Below are positions 45,570-58,101 of a stretch of DNA of 64,000 nucleotides, piece after piece (the stretch's first letter is position 1; each line of letters begins with the position of its first letter). The notes beneath the pieces were generated by a model. That model was not told the origin of the DNA, searched no databases, and worked only from the letters and a program-made list of their open reading frames with translations. This stretch comes from Canna indica. Taxonomy: Eukaryota > Streptophyta > Magnoliopsida > Zingiberales > Cannaceae. The translations under genes and the position numbers were made by a program. Location of the stretch: contig CP136890.1 in NCBI GenBank assembly GCA_034359265.1, positions 41,018,501 to 41,082,500 of the forward strand. The letters are read 5' to 3'.

Positions 45570-45940
45570 TTTTGATGAAGATAAGGACAGAATTCAAACA
45601 AACAGAAGATGACATTGTCAATGTACTTCTAACTTTGAATAAATTAGAGTGAGTGTTACTACAATTGAGTTTTTTTATTGTGGGACACTAATTGTATTTG
45701 TGAGATATTATATTTGTGGGATAATATTGTGTTAGAGTGAATGGATTCAATATGTGCTAGAATCGTATAGTAGATTGAACACTTATTACTATTTATGATT
45801 TGTTTTAGGTTGAGCAATGAATATATATGGATAGTTTATTGAATCGACGATGACACGATTGACACCTACGCTTCAATCATATTCAGGAATGCACATAACC
45901 GCCAAACTAATCATATACATTTGGGCTCAATTTTTGAGGT
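45570..45940 (+). pseudogene. Second MULE gene, Ulp1-like protease fragment
   Basis: An exon with IRTEFKQTEDDIVNVLLTLNKLE ends at a GTGAGT donor near 45651. The next, after TTTTAG near 45808, encodes LSNEYIWIVY, a TGA stop, then IDDDTIDTYASIIF, ending at GTAAAT near 45939. In Ulp1 (C48) SUMO proteases this region reads W-(I/L)-x-D-x-x-I-x-x-Y, so the stop falls at the conserved Trp. The catalytic His, Asp and Cys exons are not found further on. MULEs carrying an Ulp1-like gene are known (Kaonashi-type and CUMULE). Confidence 0.6.
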
Positions 45941-46089
45941 AAATTTTCATAAATTAGTTGATGGTAATATATAGTTGTTTTTTATGAAATTTCGGAGTCT
46001 TGAGAAAGTATGGAATCATTAATTATGCACTTCCAAAGTAAGGAATGTCTATTTTGATAGTTGATGGCAACATATTATTGCACATGGTG

Positions 46090-46700
46090 ATATTTTGATA
46101 GTTGTATGCCATTGTTTGTATTTTATCCAGTTTCATACTTTCACAAAAGTATAGAATGTCTATTTTCTGCATATCAACTCATAAACTAACATATAATAAT
46201 AGTCATTGCAAAGTCACAAACTAGTATTTTGTCCAGTTCCATACTTTCACAAAAATATAGAATGCCTTATATTGATATCAACTTATACAGAATTCAAGTA
46301 TAGTCATTACAAATGGTATCCAAAAAATGATACCTGCAGTGGTATCGAAAAAATTGAGTTCAAAACTAGTATTTTATCTAATTTCATACTTTCACCAAAG
46401 TATGGAATGACTTATACTTGTATGATTATTGTAGTTTTGCACAGGATAATATATCCAATCATACATTAACAGATACTGATATGCATGATTGAGTTCAAAA
46501 CTAGTATTTATTCTAGTTTCATACTTTCACCAAAGTATGCAATGCCTTATTCTGATATCAACTCATACAGAATTTGGTATAGTCATTACAAATGACATCC
46601 AAAAAATGATACATGGATTGGTATCCAAATAATTGAGTTCAAAAATTGTATTTTCTTGGAATGCCTTATTCTGATATCAACTCATATAGAATTCGGTATA
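46090..46700. repeat. Palindromic tandem repeat array, left part
   Basis: Four units spaced about 110-143 bp, each with a palindrome of the CATACTTTCACCAAAGTATG type (about 46133, 46241, 46383, 46526), followed by TGATATCAACTCATACAGAATT and TAGTCATTACAAATGG. The array is split at 46700 by the copia element and resumes at 53832. Confidence 0.85.
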
Positions 46701-48332
46701 TGTTGGCCTAAGGTTTTCTACCTTGGTCTTAATCTCGGTTTTGATGATAACAAACATGAAACTAATGGTTTCATTGAGAATTTTGATAACCATGCTCGAC
46801 CGAACATCTAGGGGTGGTGGACATGGCTGCGATGTCCACACGATTGTCAATCCAAAAGCAAAAACAAGCGAATACAAATCGATGCGCAAGTTGCGAGACA
46901 AGCAAGGAAATTGGGGAAAATTTCGGCATGATCTTTTCTCTTTTCCTTGACTCGGCCAGCCCCTTAAAACAAGAATTCGACACGTATAAAACCACGAAAT
47001 CACATCATATACAATGATCTAAGAATCTAACATGGAGAAACAACTCGATCGGCAAAACTCGCGAAGAAGAATCCCGATTTCAAAATCTATGGGGCCGGCC
47101 ACCCGCCTCCCTTCAACATCTATCCAACCACTCACCTTGATTGAGGAGGATGAAAGATCGGAAGAAGACAACTTCGAATCTTCCGGCGATGTGCGAAATC
47201 CCGGATCGACCAAATCCCTTTTCCCCTTGCTTCTTCTCCCCCTCTCTTAGGCGCTGCCTTGTGCAACTCAAAGATGAGTCGCACGGCATAAGGATGATGG
47301 ATTTTAATCCCTCATCTAGCCTTCCATATAGTCTCTTGACTCCTACTCAAGACTCGACTAAACTCAAACTCGACTTGGGTTCCGACTCAACCCACAACAT
47401 GAGTCGATTTAAACTTGATTTAAGGTATGATTGTATAAAAGGAAAGTCAATCACCCAATTAAATTTCATACACCAATGGTCGAGTCATACCTTTTCACTC
47501 AAGGAGATCCTGAGGCTCGAATCGACTATCCTTGGGTCCAGCTCGCTACACCAAAATAGATTTATATATTAGGAAATTTTTCCGGGTCTTACAGAATCCC
47601 AAATCATGAAAACCCAGAACCATCCTGAAATTCACTAAGCCTAGGGAGCTCCTTGGAGGGCTATATGACCTAGACATTATCTTGACATAAAAAATGGCGG
47701 TAATTGTTCCTTGGGTAGAAACTAGATAACGATGTATTTTTAAGAATTTTTTGGAAGCCTTTAGCCTACCCATACTTGACTCGGGAAGTTAGAAAATTTT
47801 CATTTTCTGAAAATTTGTACTAGACCCCAAAAACTAGATTTTGATTTTTTAGATATTTTTATTGAATCCAAATGGGGGATAATCCTTATATAACATTTAT
47901 GTCTTAAAGTTAATAAATGTTATATAAGTAGACTTAGTGAAGACGAAACCAGAAAACGAGCAAACAAAGTCTAACCAAACTGCCCAGTCCAGGTTCGGTC
48001 GACCGAATAGTGTTGAAAGTTGGCAGTAGCCAATTCGGTAGTGGAGTAGGCATTTCTTGTTTCCTCGTTGTAAAGGAAACTAGAAAATCTAGTAAAGTTA
48101 GTTTGAAAATCCTAAGCGGGGTGCTTAGGTAGTGGAGTAGGCATTGGGGCCGAACCACTATAAATCACCGTGTTTGCATTGCTCCTATTTGTGTTTGCTT
48201 AATTAACATATTTACTTTGTTTTCGCTTGTTATTTAATTTGTTAATTGCATAAGTAATCAACTAAACGATTAAAATCGAAATTAGGCGAAAAGATTAGTA
48301 AACACACTATTCACCCCCCTCTAGTGTAGGCC
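46701..48332 (+). mobile_element. 5' LTR, rearranged and promoterless
   Basis: It begins TGTTGGCCTAAGGTTTTC. About 230 bp are replaced by a gypsy-like LTR piece, and a second deletion near 48040 joins CCAATTCGG to TAGTGGAGTAGG, removing the GATC cluster's end and the TATA box seen in the 3' LTR. It ends CCCCCCTCTAGTGTAG, after which gag coding sequence follows without LTR end or primer site. Confidence 0.8.
46784..47593 (-). mobile_element. Gypsy-type LTR piece within the copia 5' LTR
   Basis: On the minus strand it starts TGTAAGACCCGGAAAAATTTCC, the style of chromovirus LTRs. The copia LTR resumes right after it with GAATCCCAAATCATG. The left limit is less sure, and a segment of copia LTR is missing, so no target duplication is found. 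Plus- and minus-strand frames inside have no known domain. Confidence 0.5.
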
Positions 48333-49311
48333 ACAAATTTAAATTGTCACTTGTGCAAAAAAAAAGGGCATGTGAAGAAGAATTGTCCTACCATAAAAAA
48401 CAAGGCAAAGAGGAGGTCAAATGCTTCCACATCATCCTACTCAAGTGAAGCGTCCTCTTTTCATGACTATGAAGTCGCTTCAAAAGTTTGCCTCATGGAT
48501 GCTAATGTTGAGGTACACTCTTCTCCTTCTAGTCATACTAATGATAATGATAATGCTAGTTCTACTAGTTCTCTTGACATATCATATAATGAGTTAGTAG
48601 ATGAATACAAGAAAATGTATGCCTTGCTTGTTAAAAAGACTAATGAAAATAAAAGATTGAAGAAAGATAATATAAGACTTAACTCTCATGTGGATGAATT
48701 AAAATTAAAAAATGAGAGGATAAAATCTAGTTCTTTTGAATTAAAATTAGGTTGAAACTTGAACGGACTTAAAGCTTGAGAATGAAAATTTGAAACTTGA
48801 GAATTCAAAAATTATAAGTGAAAACAATAATTTGAAATCTCAATCTAATGTCTTATATCAATCTCTTAATTCATTGAAAAATGAGGTTGTGTCTTTAAAT
48901 AAGAAAGTAAATGAATCAAAAAATATTGCATTTCTTAAGAACACTAGAAATGCTTATGTAAGGAATGTCAATGTTCATCATCATTCCCATGATATGCATT
49001 CTACCATTAGACCTCATGATCATAAGAAGAAGAATGATATTTCTAAGAATGCTCATACTCATCATGTTTCACATATCAAGCATTCTAACGATAGATCTAA
49101 TGTTCATAGCAAAACTGAAAAGAGATTCAATGGACATTATTTTTGTTGTGGTATTTTTGATCATGCCATATATGATTGTTCATTTTTAAAAAATCCAAGT
49201 GTGGCTAGGACACTTTGGATTCCAAGGCCTACTAATCCCCAAGAACCCAAAGCCATTTGGGTACCAAAAATTTTATACTCTATTGTAGGGGGAGCTACCA
49301 CACAAGGGTGA
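48333..49311 (+). pseudogene. Copia gag fragment (zinc knuckle, coiled coil)
   Basis: It starts with the knuckle CHLCKKKGHVKKNC, then a Ser-rich stretch, then long charged sequence with heptad-like Leu/Asn spacing (DELKLKNERIKSSSFELKLG; after a frame break at 48755, KLENSKIISENNNLKSQSNVLYQSL), a likely coiled coil. A second CxxxCxxxxHxxxC-like motif (YFCCGIFDHAIYDC) lies near 49140-49185. It ends with KAIWVPK just where the protease would begin. The same order is seen at 34397-35447. Confidence 0.85.
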
Positions 49312-52212
49312 GTTGGTTGATTGAAGTTGCTTGGGGATTCAAAACTTGTACCATTTCAAAGTTGCAACTTCAAGTCATCATGATGCATTGGGTAATGAAA
49401 TTATTGGCATCAAACACTTTGGTATCATCTCATATACTTACTTGTTTAAATTAGAGTTGGAGTTTTGATATATACTTAATATTAGTAGGTTTTCCGCTCT
49501 TGATATGAGTTTCAAAAATATTTTTTGATTTTTGATTTCCAGTCTCTTCGGAGACCTATTTAGCCTATAACGAGATCATGCGACCTTGCGATTCTAAATC
49601 GTTGGCTACTTGTGGCCTTTCGATTTTCAATCAATAGGAAGGGTTAGAGATCATATTTTTCATTAATATTACATTTGTTATCTCTTAAAATTTGTATTGG
49701 TATCACTTGATTTCATTGAAAAAAGATTACAAACTATTTAGCAAAGTGGACTTTGAAAATGATACTTGATTCTTCTTTTTGCTATTTGGTTTAGGTTGCT
49801 TGCTAGTAGCTTTATTTTTATTAAATCTACTAATGAAGTCTACTTGCAAGTTGAGAATATTAATAGAATGCTATGTTATCACGAAGAAAATTAAAAAGTA
49901 AAAAGACAAGTTTGGCAAAATTCCAAGAATGAAGTATGAGTTCGGTTTTGCAAAAATCTTAGTATAATAGTTGAATACTTTTGCTATAATGACGTCTCTA
50001 TACTCATGATTGTTTTTGCATGATAAATATATGAAATTTCATGAGTAGATAAAATTTTAATAACTTAGACAATTTCATGATATTTTGATTGAATGAAACT
50101 TGCTCTTGGTTGAATTTCATATTAGAGACCTCATTTTGAGATAGTAGTTGGTAAACATGTTTAGATACACATATGACATGATTCTAAGTATTTAAACTTG
50201 AAAATTCATATGTAGATGAACAAAGTGATAACTAGATCACTTTAGAAGACTTAAACTTGGAAAAGTTTGACCCAAGTCAATAAATCGAATTGGAAACTTC
50301 ATTTTAAGTCCAAACTTCATAAACATGTTTAGAAATAGGTATGACATGTTTCCATGCATTTAGAATGAAAAATTCATATGGATATGGATAAAATGACATA
50401 GAGATCATTTCAAGATAACCTCTTTTGAACCAAGTTGACCCAAGTCAACAAATTGACTTAGAGGTCTCATTTTCAATACATATTTGATGAACATATTTAG
50501 ATTCACTCATGTTAGGTGTCCATAGGTTTAAATTTGAAAAACTATGAGTAAATGATAAGATTGACACTTAGCAAGTTTCATGATAACTAGCTTAATCTTG
50601 AATGAAACCATGCTAGATTGATATCTTGACTTAATGACATAATTTTCATTCCAAACTTGACATACACTCTTTACATGACCATTATGTGGTGTCATAAAAG
50701 TTTGAATGAAAACTGAGCATATTTTTAAAAATGACTGAAAATTACGAAAATGTCATTCAAAAATCAGCACTTTCAGTTAATTTTAGAAAAATGTATAAAA
50801 ATCATTTTTAACTGATTCTTGAAATTACATCTTTATTGAAAAATCTAGTTTTTTTAGTAAAAATTTCATAAATTTTCATTAAGAATTGAATTTATAGTGG
50901 AATTTCGAAGTTGAATTTCAGAAATACAAAGTATCATTCTCTTGAAATATCAATATTTTCGATACTTTGATTTCTCGTCGAAAACTTCAATTGAAACTTT
51001 GAGTATACCATTTTGAGTTCATTTCTAATATCATTCACACCATTGCTTGAGTAAAATCATTTCTAAGAATGATTTTGATAACTTGAATGATAGCTAGAAA
51101 TATTAGTTTTTCATTGAAATCAAGATAGAATGAAAAATGAACTTGACACACGCATCTTAAATGATCATTCAACGATGTCTGGAAAGTTTGAAGCAAAATT
51201 GACAACTTTTGAAAAAATACCTAAAATTTACGAAAATGCCTCTGAACTTTCAGGAATTTTATAAATTTATATAAAACTGATTTTTGACTGATTCTTAAAC
51301 CTGTAGATTCCTTGAAAAATCTAGTTTATCCAGTTAAAGTTTCAAAAAAAATTGTCAAGAATATGATTTTATAACGATTAAAAAGTTTGATTTTTGTAAA
51401 CTTGAAGCGCACTTTGACCTAAGTCAACAAAGTGATTTAGAAATCTCATTTTCAGCCCAAACGAGTAGATAGCAAAATTTGATACTTAGCTTTTTTCATA
51501 TTTTCATGCTTACTTTCAATGAAATCGTGCTAAGTTCATATTTTGATCAAATGACATTAGTTTCACTTCAAACTTGATATGCATGTTTTACATGCTCATA
51601 TCTTTGTATTTTGAAAGTTTGAATGAAATCTAGAAATATCATGAAAGATTTACTTATTTACGAAAATATATTAAAGTATCACTCTTCTCAAGTTGCTCAT
51701 TTTTTCGTTATTTTAAATTTTCATTAGATTTTCAAATGAGACTTGAAGTATGATATTTTAAATTCACTTGTGGTATCGTTCTACTCATTTGATGAGAAAA
51801 ATCATTTCTAAAGTGATTTTTGACTATTTGACCGATACTTGAAAATATTGATACTTAAGTTACTACATGATTCTTGGTTTTAGATTATGTTTATCATTCT
51901 ATGATATCATGTATTGATTAGTCTCACTTGTATGTATGTTTTCATACCTTGAGTTAAGATCTACATGTTTTTCATGAAAACTAGTTTTTAGGTTCCGACT
52001 TTGACCATAGTTGACTTTTCTTGTCCTTTTTGAGTGATGTCAAAAGAGGGATAAAAATATAGGTAAAATGGAAGAAAATATAGGAAAACCATGCATATAG
52101 ATATGGGGAGTATAATTATTTAGATATGCATGTTGATAGGGTGAGAAATCGCATGATTGATATCCTTTTATACTTAATTGAATATATTTTCTTAAGGATG
52201 TTTGTCATCATC
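49312..52212 (+). other. AT-rich noncoding interior of the copia element
   Basis: No protein domain on either strand. From about 50110 to 51650 there are loosely repeated blocks of about 165-170 bp (CTTCATTTT or TCTCATTTT, then AAACATGTTTAGA, then AACTTGAAAATTCATATG-like, then TTTGACCCAAGTCAA). Pol is entirely missing. Confidence 0.7.
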
Positions 52213-52225
52213 AAAAAAGGGGAAA
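52213..52225 (+). other. Polypurine tract
   Basis: AAAAAAGGGGAAA directly before the 3' LTR start. Confidence 0.8.
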
Positions 52226-52226
52226 T

Positions 52227-53826
52227 TGTTGGCCTAAGGTTTTCTACTTTGGTCTTAATCTCGGTTTTGATGATAACAAATATGGAACTAATGGTTTCAT
52301 TGAGAAATACTTTCAGATTCCAAGTCGGTTAGCGCATGACGTCCCCGATCGAAAAAATTAAAGAAATCGAAGAAATCGGCAAGGACGCTCGTCGTCGCTC
52401 GGAATTCTTCGGAAAGTTATAGTTTTGGTTTAGGGTGTCTAGAATGTGTTGTAAATCCTCATGATGTTACAAAGAAACTCAAAAACCTAACCCGAACCCT
52501 AAACACGAAAACTCGGAAAACTAGAAAATGCCCTGAAATTCACTAAGCCAAGGGAGCTCCTTGGAGGGCTATATAACCTATATATTTTCTTGGCACCGAA
52601 AGTCCCGGTAATTGTTCCTTAGGTAAAAACTAGTAAACTAGTAAAGCCTTTAACCAATGCATATTTGACCCGGGAGATTATAAAATTTCCGATTTTCGGA
52701 AATTTGTAATAGACCTCAAAAGTTATATTTTGATTCTTAAGGATTTTGTTATTTTAGATATTTTTATTGAATTCAAATGGGGGTAATCCTTATATAACAT
52801 TTATGTTTTAATTAACTTAAATATTATATAAGATGACTTAGCGAAGACCGAACCCGAAAACGAACAAACGAGCAAAAAAATCAGCAAACTGGACTTAGAT
52901 ATTTTCCAATTTCGGTTGATCAAGTGTTGCCCCAAAGTGGCAGAATGCATTCAGTTGATCGGCGATCGCTCGGTCAGTCGACCGACGATCGACCGGTGAT
53001 CGATCGGTCGGTGACAACGGCTCTTTTTTGAGCCGTTGTGTTATGTTACATCCGAGCCTACCTCTTGGGCTCTCTATATAGACACATACCCAGCCTTCCT
53101 ATGATATTCTAATGCTGCATGATACATCCCGTGACACCTACATGCTTTGATTAAGCCATCTTTGTTGAAACCCTAACTTTCTACCTTGTCTTTCTTGAGT
53201 TTGCCTTCAAGCTTGATTTGATTCATCATCAAGACATCAAGAGGAGCTAAGATTCATTATGTTGGAGCTAAGTATTTGTGTTGTTGTATTTTTGCTCCAT
53301 TACTTGTATATTTTCTTGTTTATTTCATTATATTTCTCAAGTGTGTAAACGTATAGTACTAGGTTGATTGAGTAGGTGATTGCCTTAGTATTAAGATTTA
53401 AATCACTGGTGTAAACCTAGTTTACTAGGTTTAGTTGAGTTGTCCTTAGGTTGAGGTGAGAGAGTGCTCTCGGTAGGAAGGCAGGATACTTCCGGGTGTG
53501 GAAATGCCTTCGGTTTGAGAGCGGAGACTCTCCGATGTAAATTCCTCTTTGTAAGGAAACAACTTAATCTAGTTAAACTAGTTTGGAAATCCTAAGCAGG
53601 GTGCTTAGGTAGTGAAGTAGGCATTGGGGCCGAACCATTATAAATAATTATGTTAGCATTATTTTCTTTGTGTATCACATTGCTTATCTTTATTACTCGC
53701 TTCCGCATTTAGTCGTTAAATTGTGAATTGCCTAACTGGTTTAAGAAAATATTTAAAATCAAATTTAGGCTAATTTATTAGTTAACACACTATTCATCCC
53801 CCTCTAGTATAGTCAATTAACCAATA
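52227..53826 (+). mobile_element. 3' LTR of the SIRE-like element
   Basis: 1600 bp from TGTTGGCCTAAGG to TTAACCAATA. It is the most complete LTR of this family here, with GATC-palindrome cluster at 52956-53010 and TATA box at 53074-53081. The final CA has become TA. Confidence 0.9.
53074..53081 (+). promoter_or_regulatory. Putative TATA box of the 3' LTR
   Basis: CTATATAG, about 65 bp downstream of the GATC-palindrome cluster. Confidence 0.5.
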
Positions 53827-53831
53827 GTATA

Positions 53832-54780
53832 GTCAGTACAAATGGCAACCAATTAAAAAATGATACCTGGACTGGTATCCAAAGAATTGAGTTCAAAAAT
53901 AGTATTTTCTCAAATTCCATACTTTCACAAAAGTATGGAATGTCTTATACTGATATCAACTCATACAGAATTCAAATATAGTCATTACAAAGGGTATCCA
54001 ACCATACATTAACATATAATAATTGTGATACAGAGTCCAAAACTAGGGATGAGCAAAAAAAACTGGTTTTTCGGTTAATCGAAAAATCGGTTTGAAACCG
54101 AACCAGTTTTTTCGATTTCGGATTATGTTTTTGAAAAAAATTAAATTTTGGTTTCGGGTTCGGTCCACAATCTAAAAAGTTCACCGGTTTCGATTAACCG
54201 ACCGGTTCAATATAATTTATTAATTTTTAATATATATATATATATATAATAATAATGATTTAGAAATTATTAAAAAAATTATTAAAAATATTAAAAATAT
54301 TAAAATATATTAAAAAATTATAAAAATTATAAATAAATAAAAAATGTCTATGTTATATGGTACATTTTATGTTTATGCTTCATGTCTATGCCTCATGTCT
54401 ATGTTTTCTTTCCTCTCTTTTATGTAAAAAATTTAATTAATTTATTGGTTAATCGATAATTGTTGGTTAACTGAATCGAAAAATTGAAACCGAAATGACG
54501 GTTAACCGAAGTTAATGGACCGATTTACTGTTAATATTTTTGAAAAACCGAAGTTAATGGACCGATTTTTTTTGCTAATGGACCGGTTAACCGGTCCATG
54601 CTCACCCCTACCCAAAACTAGTATTTCCCCAGTTCCATACTTCCACCAAAGTATGGAAAATCATATACTGATATCAACTTATGTAGAATTCAAATATAGT
54701 CATTACAAATATATTGACTATACTCATAGTCATTACATAATCCAAAAAAATATGGTTATACATCAAATGGTATCCAAAAA
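53832..54780. repeat. Palindromic tandem repeat array, middle part
   Basis: It continues the array of 46090-46700: palindromes at about 53915-53940 and 54627-54652, with TAGTCATTACAAATGGTATCC spacers. It is interrupted by the hAT MITE at 54044-54610. Confidence 0.8.
54044..54610. mobile_element. hAT-type MITE
   Basis: 567 bp, ends TAGGGATGAGCA and (reverse) TAGGGGTGAGCATGGACC. The 8-bp duplication is TCCAAAAC (54036-54043) / CCCAAAAC (54611-54618), 7 of 8. The uninterrupted host motif GAGTCCAAAACTAGTATTT occurs at about 56866 and 57270, confirming the empty site. The interior repeats CGGTTAACCG-type motifs. No coding capacity. Confidence 0.88.
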
Positions 54781-54833
54781 ATGATATGTGCCCTCAAAAT
54801 GTTATCCAACAAACATGTTATCGAACTGTGTTG

Positions 54834-57800
54834 TCAGCTTGGTGGGGGAGCTCTGCATGAACGTTTGTTGTGCCCTACTTGCTTGCATCTTGAACACTTC
54901 ATCTGAAGTCTGCCAACATGTCGAGATTCTCTTCTATTTTTTCTTTTTCTACCATGTTATGCCAAAGATTGGGGTGATTTCACTTAGGTATCATAAGGTT
55001 CTCTACGCCAATATTGCTTGCTTCTTGTCGAATAAATTTTATCCTCGTATATTTTTTTATATGTCTCAACAGTGAAATAACGCTCACAATACCGATAAGG
55101 GTCGAGACTACAATAATCGATAACAGCCATGGCATGTGAGCAAGGAATACATAAAGTTGAAACTTTTTGCAGGAGCATGATCTATTGGGTAAATCAACAA
55201 TAACTATTTGGTATGATGTTTGTACCTGGTAGCAATGGTCCCAATGTGGATACACTGCATGCCAACGACATTTGTGGCGATTCTTTGCTATAACTAATTC
55301 CAATTTTCCAGTCAAAGTAGTGGTCAATGTATGGGAAAGTTTACGTCTCTTGAAGAACCACTCGGAGACCTTGTGTATTTTCATCTCAATTAATATTGTG
55401 ATTGGCAACCCACGGACTTCCCTAAATAATGCATTCAAGCATTCAACAGAATTAGTTATTATGATATCGTACCTCCTATCGGGGAAAAACAAAGTAGCTC
55501 ATTCCTCCTCCAATTGTGATATCCATTGGTAAGTTGGCTCATGAACTCTCAATATCTTTTGCATACATTCATTAAATGAATGTTTCGTGGTTGATCTTGC
55601 AGCTACCCAAAACAATGGCACAACAGCATTTGTATGAACATCATGTACTAGATTTTTTGTAAGGTGAACCATATAATATCCATGTGTTGCATCTGAGAAG
55701 ATTTTTCTGACGGGAGCTATAATGACTAGGTTTCGATCACTGATAATACTTAATCCTGTATAACTGGGGATACATCTACAAAATTCTTCCAAAAACCACT
55801 CCCATGTATTTGTTCTTTCAATTTCAGTTACAGCAAATGCCATGGGAAACAGTCTATTTTCCGCGTCAATAGAAGTTGCAATCATAAGAACACTTGGGTA
55901 TTTAGTAAAACAGTCACAGCAAATACTATTTACCTCTCAAATGTGTTGCATCAATACATAATATAGGCCGCATATATTCTCTAAAACCACACAAGCATGC
56001 TCCGAAAGCCCAAAAGACACGTCGAAAACGGTGGGTCGAGGAATAACTCATCAATGTAACTTTTGTTTCATAGTCATGAATCCTTAATTCCCTAAGATAT
56101 ATTGGCAAATCTTTATAAGATTCATCATAGTCACCACGAACGAAAACAAGAGCAATTTGAAGTGCATTATAAGCTTTCTTATAAGATATACGCACTCCAA
56201 ATACTTTTCTTATCTCAGAGATAACGAAACTAGTGGTGATCTTCTCATTGCCCAAAAGGTGCTCCTTTATATGATTAGCAACAAAATTGGCAGTGCATTG
56301 ACGATGGTCTAAGTTAAGCCTTGAAACAGTACAATTATGCTCATTGACAAAATTCACTATTTGAAATTTACCCCTGCCGCTTGCTAACAACATCCAATAA
56401 CAATTGGGTTGTTTGCATCCGACTTTGATATAGTGCCTATTGCTTTGGATGGGTCTCAGTTCAAAATTTCACTTGATGCAAAAATTGGTAAGAGCTTTCT
56501 TGAAGCTATCTCTATCAAAAAATATCTGAAATTAAGACAAGGTATCACATCAACTCATAAACTAACAGATAAAATTAGTATTTCCAGAGTTCAAAACTAG
56601 TATTTTGTCATGTTCCATACTTTCACCAAAGTATGGAATGTCTTAACATGGTATGATTATTGTAGTTTTGCACAGGGTAACATATCAACTCATAAACTAA
56701 CAGATACTAATAATCATTGCATAATCGAAAACTAGTATTTTGTCCAGTTCTATACTTTCACAAAAGTATAGAATGCGTTTATATGGTATGATTATTGTAG
56801 TTTTACATAGGGTAACATATCCAATCATACATTAACAGATATTAATAGACATTATAGAGTCCAAAACTAGTATTTATTCTAGTTCTATACTTTCACCAAA
56901 GTATGGAATAACTTATATTGATATCAACTCATACAGAATTCAAATATAGTCATTATAAATGGTATCCAAAAAATGATACCTGGTCTAGTATCCAAAAAAT
57001 GATACCTGGACTAGTATTTTCTCTAATTCCATACATTCAACAAAGTATGGAATGTCTAATACTGGTATAATTATTATAGTTTTATACAGGGCAACATAAC
57101 CACTCATTCATTAAGAGATACTGATAAGCATTACAGAGTCAAAAATTAGTATCTTCCCCAGCTCCATACTTTCACAAAAGTATAGAATGCCTTAACATGG
57201 TATGATTATTAAGGTAGTTTTACACAGGGTAACATATCCACTCATACATTAACAAATAATAATAGATATTATAGAGTCCAAAACTAGTATTTTCTTTAGT
57301 TTCATACCTTCAAAAAAGTATGGAATGCCTTACACTGGTATGATTCTTTTTAAATGATTTACCTGATGTAGATATAATTTTGAAGTTTGTGAATCATCAT
57401 CAATTGGATAAACATTCATGCCGCTTACCAGGGTGTCATCCTCTTCTTCGACGTGACAATCATGATCCCCTATGTTCTCATACTGACCGTTAGTGAAGTC
57501 AAAATCAACGCAATTGGCATCATCAGAAGTGAAAACATCATGGGATTTTGGAGGAATGAAATCTTCCTCATTGTTCACATATGTTTCAGCCTCTTCATCG
57601 CTTGTTTGGGTACTCTCCACACCCTCATCTGCTACATCATTTTCGTACATATCTTCCTCCTATCTTACAATGACATCATGAGAAGTAAAAAATTGAATCA
57701 AAGAATTCCTCAATTGCCTCTACTTCTTCTCTTATCCTCTCCCCAGTCAGCTCTTCCTCAATGTAATCATACTCATCATCATCAAATGTTAAAGGAAAGT

Positions 57801-58101
57801 TAAGATCTAAAGATGGCTAACTTATATTTACTTCGGCTATAATGTTAGTGGCAGCTACAGTTTCAACCATGTTTGAGGCTTGTTGTGTAGAAATAGAGGT
57901 CGGAGTTTGACCATTGTCGTATGTATCAAGCACAATAAAATCATCGTTGTCAAGATGCTCCGACCTGCAATGATATAAGTTAATCATTATTTGTTTCTCT
58001 GTAGTTAACAATAAGTAGGGAGGAATGATATATATTTCAATAACTCACAGGATATTGCCAACATCAGAATCTTGCACAACAAAACTATGTGCATCAGTCA
58101 T
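54834..58101 (-). pseudogene. MuDR-type MULE transposase
   Basis: Minus-sense: start MTDAHSFVVQDSDVGNI at 58101, donor GTGAGT, exon from 57965 (EHLDNDDFIVLDTYDNG), acidic exons to about 57360, then an intron holding palindromic repeats. The core follows: VSRLNLDHRQCTANFVANHI, PILCIDATHLRGK (first catalytic Asp, near 55930), LSIISDRNLV (second Asp, near 55745), RRYDIIITNSVECLN. Then a SWIM finger CSCKKF...IPCSHAM split by a frameshift near 55140, and a C-terminal CCHC knuckle CSRCKQVGHNKRSC (about 54860-54905), ending TGA at 54834. Frame breaks near 55490, 55900 and 57690 make it inactive. It would cut and move this and related MULEs. Confidence 0.9.
56600..57345. repeat. Palindromic tandem repeat array within a transposase intron
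   Basis: Six units of about 132-143 bp with palindrome centres near 56626, 56760, 56898, 57038, 57173 and 57310. Units carry GAGTCCAAAACTAGTATTTT, the palindrome, GGTATGATTATTGTAGTTTT and GGGTAACATATCCA. Stem variants include CCATACTTT/AAAGTATGG and CTATACTTT/AAAGTATAG. Confidence 0.88.

Larger units (their letters stand above)
46701..53826 (+). mobile_element. SIRE-like copia element, gag only, inserted in the MULE
   Basis: Flanked by 5-bp duplications GTATA (46696-46700 and 53827-53831). 5' LTR starts 46701; 3' LTR 52227-53826 preceded by a polypurine tract. The host repeat reads straight through when the element is removed (GAATTCGGTATA / GTATAGTCAGTAC). Internally only a gag piece with zinc knuckle and coiled coil remains, then 2.9 kb of AT-rich noncoding sequence. 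The pol genes, primer site, LTR 3' end and gag start are deleted. The 3' LTR ends in TA instead of CA. Confidence 0.9.
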
